This document shows, one piece after another, positions 1-7,551 of a stretch of DNA of 64,000 nucleotides; positions within the stretch are counted from its first letter, which is position 1; each line of letters opens with the position of its first letter. The translations under genes were made by a program, and so were the position numbers. Origin of the DNA: Algoriphagus formosus (GTDB taxonomy: Bacteria; Bacteroidota; Bacteroidia; Cytophagales; Cyclobacteriaceae); assembly GCF_002807035.1 (NCBI RefSeq), contig NZ_NIUC01000001.1:1178001-1242000 (forward strand), written 5' to 3'. The notes under the pieces were generated by a model that saw nothing but the letters and a program-made list of their open reading frames with translations, had not been told where the DNA came from and ran no database searches.

Positions 1-292
1 CCCTGTTCTACTAGAAAATGGCCAAACAACAATAGAATACCTAGAGTCTAATCCCAGCGGCAACAAACTCCTCCTTCTTGACATCTTTATGCCAGTAGTG
101 GATGGTTGGGCAGTGCTAGACTATATCGAAGAGCTCAAAAAACCTGAATCAATCAAGGTTATCTTAATCACATCTTCGGTCAATAAGAGTGATAAAGTCA
201 AGGCCATGGATTATGTAAGTGTAATCGAATATATTGAAAAGCCACTTGTCGAAGATTACCTTCGAATGCTGAAAAATCAATTCCTATTCTAA
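1..292 (+). CDS. Response regulator, receiver domain only (5' truncated)
   Basis: The gene runs in from the left edge, and its first complete codon starts at base 2. The 96 visible residues cover the back two thirds of a CheY-like receiver domain. The acceptor Asp lies in LLLDIFMP (about visible residue 27), the conserved Thr/Ser in ILITSS and the conserved Lys-Pro in IEKPL. The protein stops a few residues after the last receiver helix, so it has no output domain. That is typical of stand-alone receivers that work by protein contact with a histidine kinase or phosphorelay partner. The partner kinase is outside the window. The gene abuts the convergent AlkB gene with no gap. Family assignment is firm; the pathway is unknown. 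Confidence 0.85.
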   Translation, partial: PVLLENGQTTIEYLESNPSGNKLLLLDIFMPVVDGWAVLDYIEELKKPESIKVILITSSVNKSDKVKAMDYVSVIEYIEKPLVEDYLRMLKNQFLF

Positions 293-898
293 TTAACGAA
301 TCAGGCGGAAGGTCAGATTAATTCTTTCGCCTGATACTTTTTTTGATTTGGGGATTTGATGCTCCCAATGATCCTGACAAGCCCCCTTCATGAGCAAAAG
401 ACTTCCATGTCCAAGCTCAATTTGTCGCTTTTCTTTTTTGTCCACATAGTTTCGAAATTGAAATCTGCGGGAAACCCCAAAGCTTACCGAAGCGATTACA
501 GGCTCAGGCCCTAGACTTGCTTCGTTATCTCGATGCCATCCCATGGAATCTTGACCATCGCGGTAGAAATTCAGCAAGACATGAGAAAATCTCGCTTCAG
601 CCACTTCCTCTACTTTACCTTTGATTTCAAGAAGAGTTTTGGACCAAGGAATCGGCTCCATCGTAATCCCTGAATAGCTGTAAGAAATACCCTTGTCACC
701 ATAGAGGGCTGTTAACCGAGGCTGCATCACTTTCTTTCCAAACATCCAAATGGCCTCATGCTTCCAGGAAATATCATCTCTGAGGATTTTGAAATACTCA
801 TCAGCTTTTTTTAATTCAAAAAGACTATCAAAGTAAAGCGCTTCCCCACTGTGAGGTAATAAGTTTTTTGTATCAAAAGGAAACAAGTTGGCCATCAT
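293..898 (-). CDS. AlkB-like 2-oxoglutarate/Fe(II)-dependent dioxygenase
   Basis: About 201 residues, the usual length of a small bacterial AlkB homologue. AlkB enzymes remove alkyl groups from damaged nucleic-acid bases using Fe(II), 2-oxoglutarate and O2. The iron-binding HxD is in GWHRDNE, the distal His is in HWEHQIP, and the C-terminal Arg motif RINLTFR binds the co-substrate. PRLTALYGD and the SYSG segment are typical of the substrate lid. The open frame reaches an ATG at 919, but the family usually begins with a short run like MMANLFPFD. I therefore prefer the ATG at 898, with 895 or 919 as alternatives. The stop abuts the response regulator stop. Substrate (DNA or RNA) cannot be told from the sequence. 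Confidence 0.85.
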   Translation of the reverse strand: MMANLFPFDTKNLLPHSGEALYFDSLFELKKADEYFKILRDDISWKHEAIWMFGKKVMQPRLTALYGDKGISYSYSGITMEPIPWSKTLLEIKGKVEEVAEARFSHVLLNFYRDGQDSMGWHRDNEASLGPEPVIASVSFGVSRRFQFRNYVDKKEKRQIELGHGSLLLMKGACQDHWEHQIPKSKKVSGERINLTFRLIR

Positions 899-991
899 AA
901 TGCTCAAACTCGATATCAATTAGCCTGTTTAAAAATACCTTCAGAAAATAATTTTTCGACAGACTGATTATATTTGATAAAAATCAGTGTT

Positions 992-1399
992 ATGAAGAAA
1001 TTTGGCTGGATTGTAGGAATTTTCCTCATCGTTTTCCTTTCTGTATTCATGTGGTGGAAATACTTTTTCGTTTTTGGAGAAGGTGTCAAAGCCGGATCTC
1101 TAAATTATTTCGTAAAGAAAGGAGTGGTTTTCAAAACTTATGAGGGCAGAGTAGTACAAGAGGGCTTTCAAAGCCCAACCGCAGGCGCATTACAAAGTAA
1201 TGAGTTTCGGTTTTCCGTGATTGACGAAGAGGTAGCACTACAGCTTGAGCGCTCCTCCGGAAAATTCGTGGAACTCAGATACAAAGAATACAACGGAACG
1301 CTACCCTGGAGAGGAGCCAGTAATTTTGTCGTCACAGAAGTGCTGGACATAAAAGAGTCAGGCAAGGCCTCTACCTCAGGGGTACCTTTCGATCAATAA
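992..1399 (+). CDS. Small single-pass membrane protein of unknown function
   Basis: About 135 residues. The frame is open from a TTG at 974, but the ATG at 992 gives a clean start (MKKFGWIVGIF) followed at once by one hydrophobic segment of about 20 residues. The remaining about 105 residues are soluble and rich in beta-type sequence (VVFKTYEGRVV, EFRFSVIDEEVA, KFVELRYKEY). The protein is probably anchored in the inner membrane with the C-terminal domain in the periplasm. I do not recognise a named domain. It is divergent from the AlkB gene and convergent with the Dabb lipoprotein gene, leaving one base between the stop codons. Confidence 0.7.
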   Translation: MKKFGWIVGIFLIVFLSVFMWWKYFFVFGEGVKAGSLNYFVKKGVVFKTYEGRVVQEGFQSPTAGALQSNEFRFSVIDEEVALQLERSSGKFVELRYKEYNGTLPWRGASNFVVTEVLDIKESGKASTSGVPFDQ

Positions 1400-1400
1400 A

Positions 1401-1820
1401 TCAAGGCCGAGTCCAGTAGTCTACTACCAAAACCTCCTTTAGGTGCGGACCTAGTATTTCACCAAACTTCTGATGCGCAGGATGCGGTAAGTAGGCATCT
1501 CTGTCTTCGTTGGAGTGAAAAGTGAGCGTAAAGGCATGCGTCAATCCTCTGTTCAACCCCTCAGGACTTGAATTTTCTCCCCATTCAAAGGATTGGATAC
1601 CAGGAATCTCATTTTGAAGATTTCGAAAAGCATCAATTACCATTTGGACATCTTCTGCAGAAGAAGAGTCTTTAAATGAAAAGTAAACCGCATGTCTTAA
1701 TACAGAATCCGGTTCATTTTGAACGGTAACTTGATTTTCACTCATTTGATCGGAATTGTTTTCAGGGTTTTGACAAGCAAAAGCTAATAGCAGAAAGGCA
1801 ATTAATCCAAGATTCTTCAT
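1401..1820 (-). CDS. Dabb-domain (stress-responsive A/B barrel) lipoprotein
   Basis: 139 residues. A lipoprotein signal peptide with lipobox LLAFAC places the modified Cys at residue 16, so the mature protein is membrane-anchored outside the cytoplasm. After an acidic linker, residues about 42-135 match the dimeric alpha-beta barrel (Dabb) family: LRHAVYFSFKD, a helix of FRNLQNEIPGI type, then HAFTLTFHSNEDRDAYL and HPAHQKFGEIL near the end. Dabb proteins are small ferredoxin-like-fold dimers with varied or unknown catalytic roles. An exported lipidated form is common in Bacteroidota. No enzymatic function can be assigned. The long upstream gap (1821-2075) holds its promoter. Confidence 0.8.
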   Translation of the reverse strand: MKNLGLIAFLLLAFACQNPENNSDQMSENQVTVQNEPDSVLRHAVYFSFKDSSSAEDVQMVIDAFRNLQNEIPGIQSFEWGENSSPEGLNRGLTHAFTLTFHSNEDRDAYLPHPAHQKFGEILGPHLKEVLVVDYWTRP

Positions 1821-2022
1821 TTTATGGGGTTTTCTTTGTTAGGTTTTTCATGGATAGGTTTCAAACTCACCCCCAAACATTTTAATAATTCAGGTATTGT
1901 GAGCAAAAGCAAGATCAAATTAATCAAAAATATTAATCCGCCATCTTGGTTTTTGAAGTAAGTCTAATTACCTTAAATTAAATTTAAATAGTAAAACTAT
2001 TTTATAAATAGATATAAGTTAA

Positions 2023-2048
2023 AACCTCCCTCCTATCAGGGAGAGGTT
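2023..2048 (+). other. Leader hairpin upstream of the 387-aa lipoprotein
   Basis: The sequence AACCTC-CCT ... AGG-GA-GAGGTT forms a short stem with a two-base bulge, 27 bases before the ATG at 2076. No U-tract follows, so it is not a terminator. It could be a 5' UTR structure or chance. Confidence 0.35.
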
Positions 2049-2075
2049 AAGTCTGACTAAAACCGATAAAAACAT

Positions 2076-3239
2076 ATGAAAAACACCCTCCTCTGCTTCT
2101 TGTCTTTGATTTTTTTAGCTTCTTGCGGCCAAAATGAGACAAAGGAAACCGAAACGAGTATTTCCGAGTATTCAATTACAAAAATTGATTCGTTCGAAGT
2201 AAATAATTTAACCCGAGTATTTATTCGGGATTACTCAGCAGAACTAGACAGGTATTTTGGCTATGCCATGGTCGAAGATGATCTTTTGGAGATTTCTCGT
2301 GAGGGTGAAATCATCAAACGAACTCATAAAAAAGGTGACGGTCCTGGCCTTTATGGTAACTGGAATCCAATTGGAATCAGTTTTGGACCAGAGCAAGAAC
2401 GAATCGTAGAGCTGCCATTTCAGATTCTTTCCTATGATTCTACGTACTCTGTGATTCATAGTCAGCGCATCCAGTCACCGCTGCCGATTCGAACCTTTGG
2501 TCCTATGGGCCGAACGGAATACTTCCAAAATTCTGACAGCACCTTTTACCTAGTTGGGCCTAGCAATTATCTTTCTTCCCATTACTTGATTCAAAATGAA
2601 GAAGGTCGAGACACCTTGAAGAACTTTTACAAAATCCACATCCAATCAGGGGATATGAAATCCATCATCCCCTATCGTGAATCAAGTCCCTACCGACAGA
2701 CTCAGGATGTCTATCAAGAATTGATGACTAAAAGCTTTCTGGTCGATCATGAAAGGCAGGAACTACTTATCCTACATGCTCTCTCGAAGGAAATAGAAGT
2801 CTACAACTTACCTGACTTGGATTTTTCCCGAAGCATACCAATTACCCACTCAGAATTTGTTGAATATTCCCCTGTGCCATTAGGAACCATGGGAAATGAT
2901 GACCGAATCAAACCGCTACGCTTCATGGCAGGGCGAAATCAAAGTTTGATCAAAGTAGACTCCGATACTTACCTGATCAAATATTTTACAGGAGTATCCG
3001 AAGCTGAATATCAAACTAGAATTGCGAATGATGCTACTTATATTCCTAGCTCTGACCCTGAAGAGCAGGCCATATTGATCATCAAAAATGGTGAGCAAGT
3101 AAGTCAGGAGCTTTCAGGAATTGCAGGAAGTATTTTATTTGGTCTGGGCGATGGCAAGTTTTTGGTTCAGGAACCTGAAAATCAAGAAGTAGAGGAAGAA
3201 AAAACCCGCTTTTCAATCTATCAAATCAAAAGTTCATAA
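2076..3239 (+). CDS. Lipoprotein of unknown function, probably beta-propeller-like
   Basis: 387 residues with a lipoprotein signal (LIFLASC, Cys 17). The body is rich in short beta strands separated by turns, for example YFGYAMVEDDLLEISREGEI, YLVGPSNYL and HERQELLILHAL. It resembles the repetitive look of Bacteroidota lipoproteins described as 6-bladed-propeller or DUF4221-like; this is impression, not a motif match. No catalytic residues stand out. It is followed after two bases by ldhA on the same strand, so the two may be cotranscribed, although a functional link is not obvious. A short hairpin lies in the leader. Confidence 0.65.
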   Translation: MKNTLLCFLSLIFLASCGQNETKETETSISEYSITKIDSFEVNNLTRVFIRDYSAELDRYFGYAMVEDDLLEISREGEIIKRTHKKGDGPGLYGNWNPIGISFGPEQERIVELPFQILSYDSTYSVIHSQRIQSPLPIRTFGPMGRTEYFQNSDSTFYLVGPSNYLSSHYLIQNEEGRDTLKNFYKIHIQSGDMKSIIPYRESSPYRQTQDVYQELMTKSFLVDHERQELLILHALSKEIEVYNLPDLDFSRSIPITHSEFVEYSPVPLGTMGNDDRIKPLRFMAGRNQSLIKVDSDTYLIKYFTGVSEAEYQTRIANDATYIPSSDPEEQAILIIKNGEQVSQELSGIAGSILFGLGDGKFLVQEPENQEVEEEKTRFSIYQIKSS

Positions 3240-3241
3240 TC

Positions 3242-4234
3242 ATGCGTATAGCCTTCTTTAGCACCAAAAAATACGACAGGGACAGCTTCTCCTCTTTGGT
3301 CAAAGATTATGGTTTTCAGATCGATTTTCTGGAGGCAAAACTCGATCATCAATCAGCTATACTAGCACAAGGACATGATGTAGTATGTGCATTTGTCAAT
3401 GATCAAATCGATTCCAAAACGCTAGAAATACTCTCGAAGGAAGGAGTCAAATTGATTGCGCTTCGATGTGCAGGATATAATCAGGTGGATCTAGAAAAAG
3501 CGAAGGAACTGGGAATCCGAATAGTCAGAGTACCTGCCTACAGTCCCGAGGCAGTCGCCGAGCATACTTTTGCACTCATCCTGACCCTGAGTCGCAAAAC
3601 TCATAAAGCCTATAACCGAGTCCGAGAATCAAACTTTTCCCTAGAAGGGTTGACAGGATTTAATATTTTTCAAAAAACCGTCGGAGTCATCGGTACAGGA
3701 GCAATTGGTAGAGCATTTTGTAAAATCGCACTAGGATTTGGCTGCAAAGTATTGGCCTTCGATGTCATGGAAAATGCCGAAATGAAAAAAATCGGTGTTC
3801 AATATTGTTCGTTGGACGAGCTATTTGCCCGCTCCCAAATCATATCCCTACATTGCCCCTTGACTCCTGACACCCATCACATTATCAATAAGAAGGCGAT
3901 GGAAAAAATGAAGGACGGCACCATGCTGATCAATACTTCAAGAGGTGCACTTATTGATACGAAGGCAGTCATTTCAGCTCTAAAGCACGGCAAAGTGGGC
4001 TTTTTGGGAATCGATGTCTATGAGCAGGAGGAGGACCTCTTTTTTCAAAATCTATCCGAACAGATTCTTAAAGACGATCAGATTTCCCGCCTTATGACTT
4101 TTCCCAATGTATTAATTACAGGTCATCAGGCCTTTTTGACCAAGGAAGCCCTTAATCAAATCGCCTTCACCACCCTCGAAAATATAGCCGCTTTTGCTTC
4201 AGACTCCGAGCTTGTAAATGAGGTAAAAGCATAA
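3242..4234 (+). CDS. ldhA: D-lactate dehydrogenase (2-hydroxyacid dehydrogenase)
   Basis: 330 residues, the normal length for fermentative D-lactate dehydrogenase, which reduces pyruvate to D-lactate with NADH in the cytoplasm. The N-terminal half-domain carries LRCAGYNQVD, the usual substrate-binding Arg region. The NAD-binding Rossmann fold begins at VGVIGTGAIGRAF (about residue 140). The family signature HCPLTPDTHHIINKKAMEKMKDG and NTSRGALIDT follow. Catalytic Glu lies in DVYEQEE and catalytic His in ITGHQAFLT. The start lies two bases after the preceding lipoprotein gene. Its tail runs into the A-tract side of the convergent csp terminator. LdhA is well supported over other members of the family by the C-terminal motifs and overall similarity. 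Confidence 0.92.
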   Translation: MRIAFFSTKKYDRDSFSSLVKDYGFQIDFLEAKLDHQSAILAQGHDVVCAFVNDQIDSKTLEILSKEGVKLIALRCAGYNQVDLEKAKELGIRIVRVPAYSPEAVAEHTFALILTLSRKTHKAYNRVRESNFSLEGLTGFNIFQKTVGVIGTGAIGRAFCKIALGFGCKVLAFDVMENAEMKKIGVQYCSLDELFARSQIISLHCPLTPDTHHIINKKAMEKMKDGTMLINTSRGALIDTKAVISALKHGKVGFLGIDVYEQEEDLFFQNLSEQILKDDQISRLMTFPNVLITGHQAFLTKEALNQIAFTTLENIAAFASDSELVNEVKA

Positions 4235-4265
4235 AAAAAGCCCTGAACTAGAAAGTCCAAGGCTT
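4231..4265 (-). terminator. Rho-independent terminator of the csp operon
   Basis: On the minus strand a 12-bp stem (4254-4265 with 4238-4249, one or two G-U pairs) with the loop TTCT is followed by seven T (4237-4231). The T-tract overlaps the end of convergent ldhA. Confidence 0.9.
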
Positions 4266-4283
4266 CGCTCATTGTATTGGAAA

Positions 4284-4478
4284 TTATCTTACCACCTTTA
4301 CATTGACGGCATTCATTCCTTTTTTCCCTTCGATGACATCAAAGGTAACCTTGTCATTTTCTCTGATCTCATGTACCAAGCCAGTGTGATGTACAAATAC
4401 ATCATCGCCATTGTCAGCTGGTGTAATAAAACCAAAGCCTTTGGTTGTGTTAAAGAATTTTACTGTTCCTTCATTCAT
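4284..4478 (-). CDS. cspA: Cold-shock protein (CSD fold)
   Basis: 64 residues, the size of a minimal cold-shock domain. Both RNA-binding motifs are intact: RNP1 KGFGFI at residues 13-18 and RNP2 VFVHH at 27-31. Such proteins bind single-stranded RNA and DNA and act as RNA chaperones during cold shock or growth changes. It lies 12 bases after the lysine-rich protein gene and ends at a strong terminator, so the two form a short operon. The upstream gap of about 330 bases is a likely long leader, as is common for cold-shock genes. The symbol is a family label; which csp paralogue this is cannot be judged. Confidence 0.95.
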   Translation of the reverse strand: MNEGTVKFFNTTKGFGFITPADNGDDVFVHHTGLVHEIRENDKVTFDVIEGKKGMNAVNVKVVR

Positions 4479-4490
4479 GATTACTACTGT

Positions 4491-4724
4491 TTACTGTGAT
4501 TTATTGGAGTTTTGTTGATTACTTTTTTTGCCTTTTGGATCTTCGGGATCGGGAGGAGTTTCGGAGAAATTGCCGAACTCATCTACATACATAATCATGT
4601 CCTCAAGCTTTCCACTTTTCGGCTGATCCTTTCGGGCTTGCATTTTTTCTTTCTTTTCTTTCTTTTTTCGTCTTTTCAGTTCAGCTTTTTGCTTTTTGAT
4701 AAAGGTGTTCTGATTTTTTGACAT
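4491..4724 (-). CDS. Lysine-rich small protein cotranscribed with csp
   Basis: 77 residues. Residues 10-33 are almost entirely Lys, Arg, Glu and Gln (KKQKAELKRRKKKEKKEK). A short conserved-looking core (KLEDMIMYVDEFGNFSETPPDP) follows, then a low-complexity tail rich in Asn, Lys and Gln. I recognise the arrangement of a K-rich protein directly before a cold-shock gene as recurrent in Bacteroidota. Its function is not known to me; the charge pattern suggests RNA or ribosome binding (inference). The low-complexity CTTTCTTTT tract on the plus strand is simply the Lys/Glu codons of this gene. Confidence 0.75.
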   Translation of the reverse strand: MSKNQNTFIKKQKAELKRRKKKEKKEKMQARKDQPKSGKLEDMIMYVDEFGNFSETPPDPEDPKGKKSNQQNSNKSQ

Positions 4725-5058
4725 GTATTAGTTTTAGGTTACAGAAAGAGCCATTAACCATCTGGTCAAGGCAGAAGCTCCAGACTTTTCAAATTGAATA
4801 ACAAGAAACGGGAATTTAAGAGGGCACTGTTTATTCTGATACAGAAAAAGTAGATCAGAAAGCGAAAACCTTGGGGGCACTTACGCCGAGGGATACTACT
4901 CAGGCAGGTTTAAAAACCAATTACTAAACTATTTCAACGTGAAGGTCCTATCTTGGCGGAACTTCTGATTTCAAATGTCAGCAGAAGTTTTTGTTTTTCC
5001 TAATTTTTAAAAAAATCTAATTTTTCCCAAACTCCCTGAAAGACAAAAGATTCAGTGT
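4725..5058 (-). other. Long leader region of the csp operon, with a plus-strand hairpin
   Basis: 334 bases without a convincing gene. For the minus strand this is the 3' flank of the porin gene and then the promoter and leader of the lysine-rich/csp operon. I found no good TAnnTTTG box on the minus strand. The clearest structure is at 4960-4989: AACTTCTG pairs with CAGAAGTT, and the plus strand continues with a T-rich tail (TTTTTGTTTTT, 4988-4998). This resembles a terminator facing right, although no plus-strand gene precedes it. Confidence 0.4.
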
Positions 5059-6402
5059 TTATTGAATTCTAAAATTTGCGATTAAGTTGACATGAAGTAA
5101 GCCCACTTTATTGTATCGCTGACCCGCTGTCAAACCATCAGCATTCAAGGCTTCCTTATTCATCATGAGCAAATGGAAATCCATCTTTGGTTTGCTTGAT
5201 GGTCTGTATTTCACACCAAGATTAATCTGCCGATAAGAGGGTAAAGCATATTTATTTTCCGCTGCATTCTGAACTTCAGGCAACCAATGAAATCCCAAAT
5301 GGCCATAAACCGTCCAATTAGCCGAAGGGTAAAACTCAGCTAACAAGGTGGTCGCAGTCAAACTTTCAAAGCCTTCGTTTCGCTCCCTTGGAATAAAGGT
5401 AAACCAAGCGTCTTTACCCCACTCTCTAGGACTTAGCCACCTGCCATTTCCACCAGTTTTTGTGAAAGCCGAAATCAGTTTCCATTTTTTGATTTTCAAA
5501 CCTCCCTGAGCAGAAAATGCCCAATTTTGATCCAATGGATCTTTATACCTCAGGATCGGATCAGGATTTCCTCCCTCCCCTATTCCATGTTGAAAACCTG
5601 CCTGAGCACCCAATATCCAATTTAGCTCCTTTGAAGAATTAGTCAAATTATAATTCCACTCAGCCCAAAAAGTAGAGGAGATATTTTGAGCTAATGTTTG
5701 TGACAAGCTAAGCTTGTGGCCTTTCGTATGAAAGTCCACCTGGAAAACGCTGACAAAATCACTTTGGGTGTTTCCTACATATTGTGAGGGGGATCCATTC
5801 AGGCCGCGACCACTTCCATAGATCCCGATTGACTCTCCGATGGGAAGATACCGGTTTGTACCCCTGACGAGAAAACGATTGATATACCAGCCGGAGAATT
5901 TCCATTTGGAATTGGGCGTAAAACTGGCCGAAGCCCCTTCCATCAGTGTAGGAGCCAATCGTCCATCAGCAGGATTGACCCAAGCGGTATTAATCCCCAT
6001 CCGCCCAATAGCTAAATGCCACTTCTCAGTTTGGTAGCTTACATTTAAAAGTTCTAAGGTCCCAAAAAGATCCTGTCCAGGCTCCAAATAATTGAAAAGA
6101 CCTGTTTCGTAGCGATTAGATTGGCCGGAAATAGGATCGACCTCCCAAATATCCGAACTCCAAATATTGGCAAAACCACGATACGCGGCTTGAAACTTCC
6201 ATCGACCTGAAAATGTCCCTTTGATTCCTACAGAAAGGGAAGAACCTAAGGCATAGTCATCCTTGAACTCACTGGAATACGAAGTACTCATCCAAAAAGT
6301 CCGCCAATGAACTGTCGGCTGAATATCCAGCTTATTTTCTTTGACTTGACTGTAGGATAAAAAAGGAAGGAAGAATAAAATCAGGTAAGCGTTAAACCTC
6401 AT
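5059..6402 (-). CDS. Outer-membrane beta-barrel protein, porin-like
   Basis: 447 residues with a cleavable signal peptide (MRFNAYLILFF...SYS/Q). The rest is alternating hydrophobic and polar strands with aromatic girdle residues, ending in a typical barrel strand (HVNLIANFRIQ). Regularly spaced strands such as WKFQAAYRGFANIW, WHLAIGRMGINTAW and WTVYGHLGFHWLP indicate 14-18 transmembrane strands. Overall size is like OprD or phosphate-type porins. It overlaps the upstream cytochrome gene by four bases (ATGA), so the two are translationally coupled. This suggests it passes a substrate or product of that cytochrome, perhaps sulfur oxyanions (inference). No specific porin family can be named with certainty. 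Confidence 0.75.
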   Translation of the reverse strand: MRFNAYLILFFLPFLSYSQVKENKLDIQPTVHWRTFWMSTSYSSEFKDDYALGSSLSVGIKGTFSGRWKFQAAYRGFANIWSSDIWEVDPISGQSNRYETGLFNYLEPGQDLFGTLELLNVSYQTEKWHLAIGRMGINTAWVNPADGRLAPTLMEGASASFTPNSKWKFSGWYINRFLVRGTNRYLPIGESIGIYGSGRGLNGSPSQYVGNTQSDFVSVFQVDFHTKGHKLSLSQTLAQNISSTFWAEWNYNLTNSSKELNWILGAQAGFQHGIGEGGNPDPILRYKDPLDQNWAFSAQGGLKIKKWKLISAFTKTGGNGRWLSPREWGKDAWFTFIPRERNEGFESLTATTLLAEFYPSANWTVYGHLGFHWLPEVQNAAENKYALPSYRQINLGVKYRPSSKPKMDFHLLMMNKEALNADGLTAGQRYNKVGLLHVNLIANFRIQ

Positions 6403-7469
6403 TGAGTGGAAGCTTTTGCTTCTTGAATAGGTTTAAATGGACCGTATTTGTGCTGCTGCTCTGAGAACGGATCGCTGTATGGCCCAAACGGATGATCCAT
6501 GGGTTTTTTGGAGATATCGGGCCAATCACCAGTCAAATCTTTACTAGGTCGCTCAAGGCTATTGACATAAGCAGCCACATCCCAAGCATCCTCATCTGAC
6601 ATCAAGGGATTTTCATAAGTCGCTCCAAGTGGCATATTGGCCTTGACATAGCCCGCAAATCTGGATAATCTGTAAAGCCCGGCGCCTTGATTGTAGCTAT
6701 TTGGACCCCAAAGCGGAGGATAGATATAACCACTTCCATCAGCCTTTGCGATTCCCTGACCATCCGCTTGATGGCAGCTTTGGCATTGACTGTCATAGAC
6801 GGTTTTACCTCTCACAGGATCAGCGGCCCGATCCAAGAGCGGTAATGCATAGATTCCGGCTCCTTTCGGCTTTTCACCCTTAGGCACACCCTGTCCCAGC
6901 CATTCCATATAAGCTACCATGGCGATCATTTCTTTGGAATTACGCTCAAGGCCTTGACCATTCAAGCTCCGCTCAAAGCAATCATTGATTCGCTTCGGAA
7001 TATCTTCAGATTTCCCTGATCGAGCTCTTACTTTGGGATATGTGGCTAATACTGCCCCATAGTTATTTCCTAATGGAGCGGTCCCTGCATTGAGATGACA
7101 GTTTTGGCAATTAAGACCATTGGATATCTTCCGTACACTTCCATTTGGCCCCAAGTAAGCTGCTGTATTTGCAATCAATTCCCGACCATATTTGATATCC
7201 GCCGCATTAGCTTCCGCATCAACAGTTGACCAATCAGGAGCTGTCCACATTCCGACAGGATCCATCAGAGCTTTACTTTTGGGCTCTGGAGCTACTGCTG
7301 CTGCTAAAATTTGCTCATCCCCTGTTCCAAATTCAGGCAATTGCACACCAGCATAGGATAAATAAATAACTAAGCCAATAACTCCCACAAGGGAAGTAAT
7401 CAAAGCCAATAATCCGACCATCAGGCCGATTAATTTTATGAATGTTTTGCCGAGTTGATCCATTTTCAT
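6399..7469 (-). CDS. TsdA-like dihaem c-type cytochrome
   Basis: 356 residues. One N-terminal membrane anchor (about 12-38) leads into two cytochrome c domains with haem motifs CQNCH (121-125) and CQSCH (229-233). INDCFERSLNG places a Cys at 164, 39 residues after the first haem His. In thiosulfate dehydrogenase TsdA, haem 1 has His/Cys ligation at similar spacing. KANMP (Met 279) is a good distal ligand for haem 2. TsdA-type enzymes interconvert thiosulfate and tetrathionate in the periplasm. The gene is coupled to the following porin gene and preceded by a Crp/Fnr-type palindrome. The alternative is a generic dihaem electron carrier; the Cys argues for TsdA. Confidence 0.75.
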   Translation of the reverse strand: MKMDQLGKTFIKLIGLMVGLLALITSLVGVIGLVIYLSYAGVQLPEFGTGDEQILAAAVAPEPKSKALMDPVGMWTAPDWSTVDAEANAADIKYGRELIANTAAYLGPNGSVRKISNGLNCQNCHLNAGTAPLGNNYGAVLATYPKVRARSGKSEDIPKRINDCFERSLNGQGLERNSKEMIAMVAYMEWLGQGVPKGEKPKGAGIYALPLLDRAADPVRGKTVYDSQCQSCHQADGQGIAKADGSGYIYPPLWGPNSYNQGAGLYRLSRFAGYVKANMPLGATYENPLMSDEDAWDVAAYVNSLERPSKDLTGDWPDISKKPMDHPFGPYSDPFSEQQHKYGPFKPIQEAKASTQ

Positions 7470-7483
7470 TTCTAATCTAAAAA

Positions 7484-7529
7484 CAAAAATCGAGAATCAT
7501 TCCCTATTGGTGCTGTGACTTGGATCACA
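7484..7529 (-). promoter_or_regulatory. Crp/Fnr-type operator and promoter of the cytochrome-porin operon
   Basis: TGTGA-cttgga-TCACA at 7514-7529 is an exact match to the classical Crp/Fnr palindrome. On the minus strand GATTTTTG (7491-7484) matches the Bacteroidota -7 box TAnnTTTG at all but one position. That box would start RNA near 7478, about ten bases before the ATG at 7469. The palindrome centre would then be about 43 bases upstream of the RNA start, the class II activator position. No -33 box is seen. Confidence 0.6.
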
Positions 7530-7551
7530 TGATCAGATAGATATCATAAAA

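Noticed and set aside
4272..4499. Plus-strand open frame over csp
   Set aside because: It is the exact antisense of an intact cold-shock gene with both RNP motifs and its own terminator.
4640..4690. CTTTCTTTT low-complexity tract as a phase-variation repeat
   Set aside because: The units are irregular and encode the Lys/Glu-rich part of the csp partner protein, so codon content explains it.
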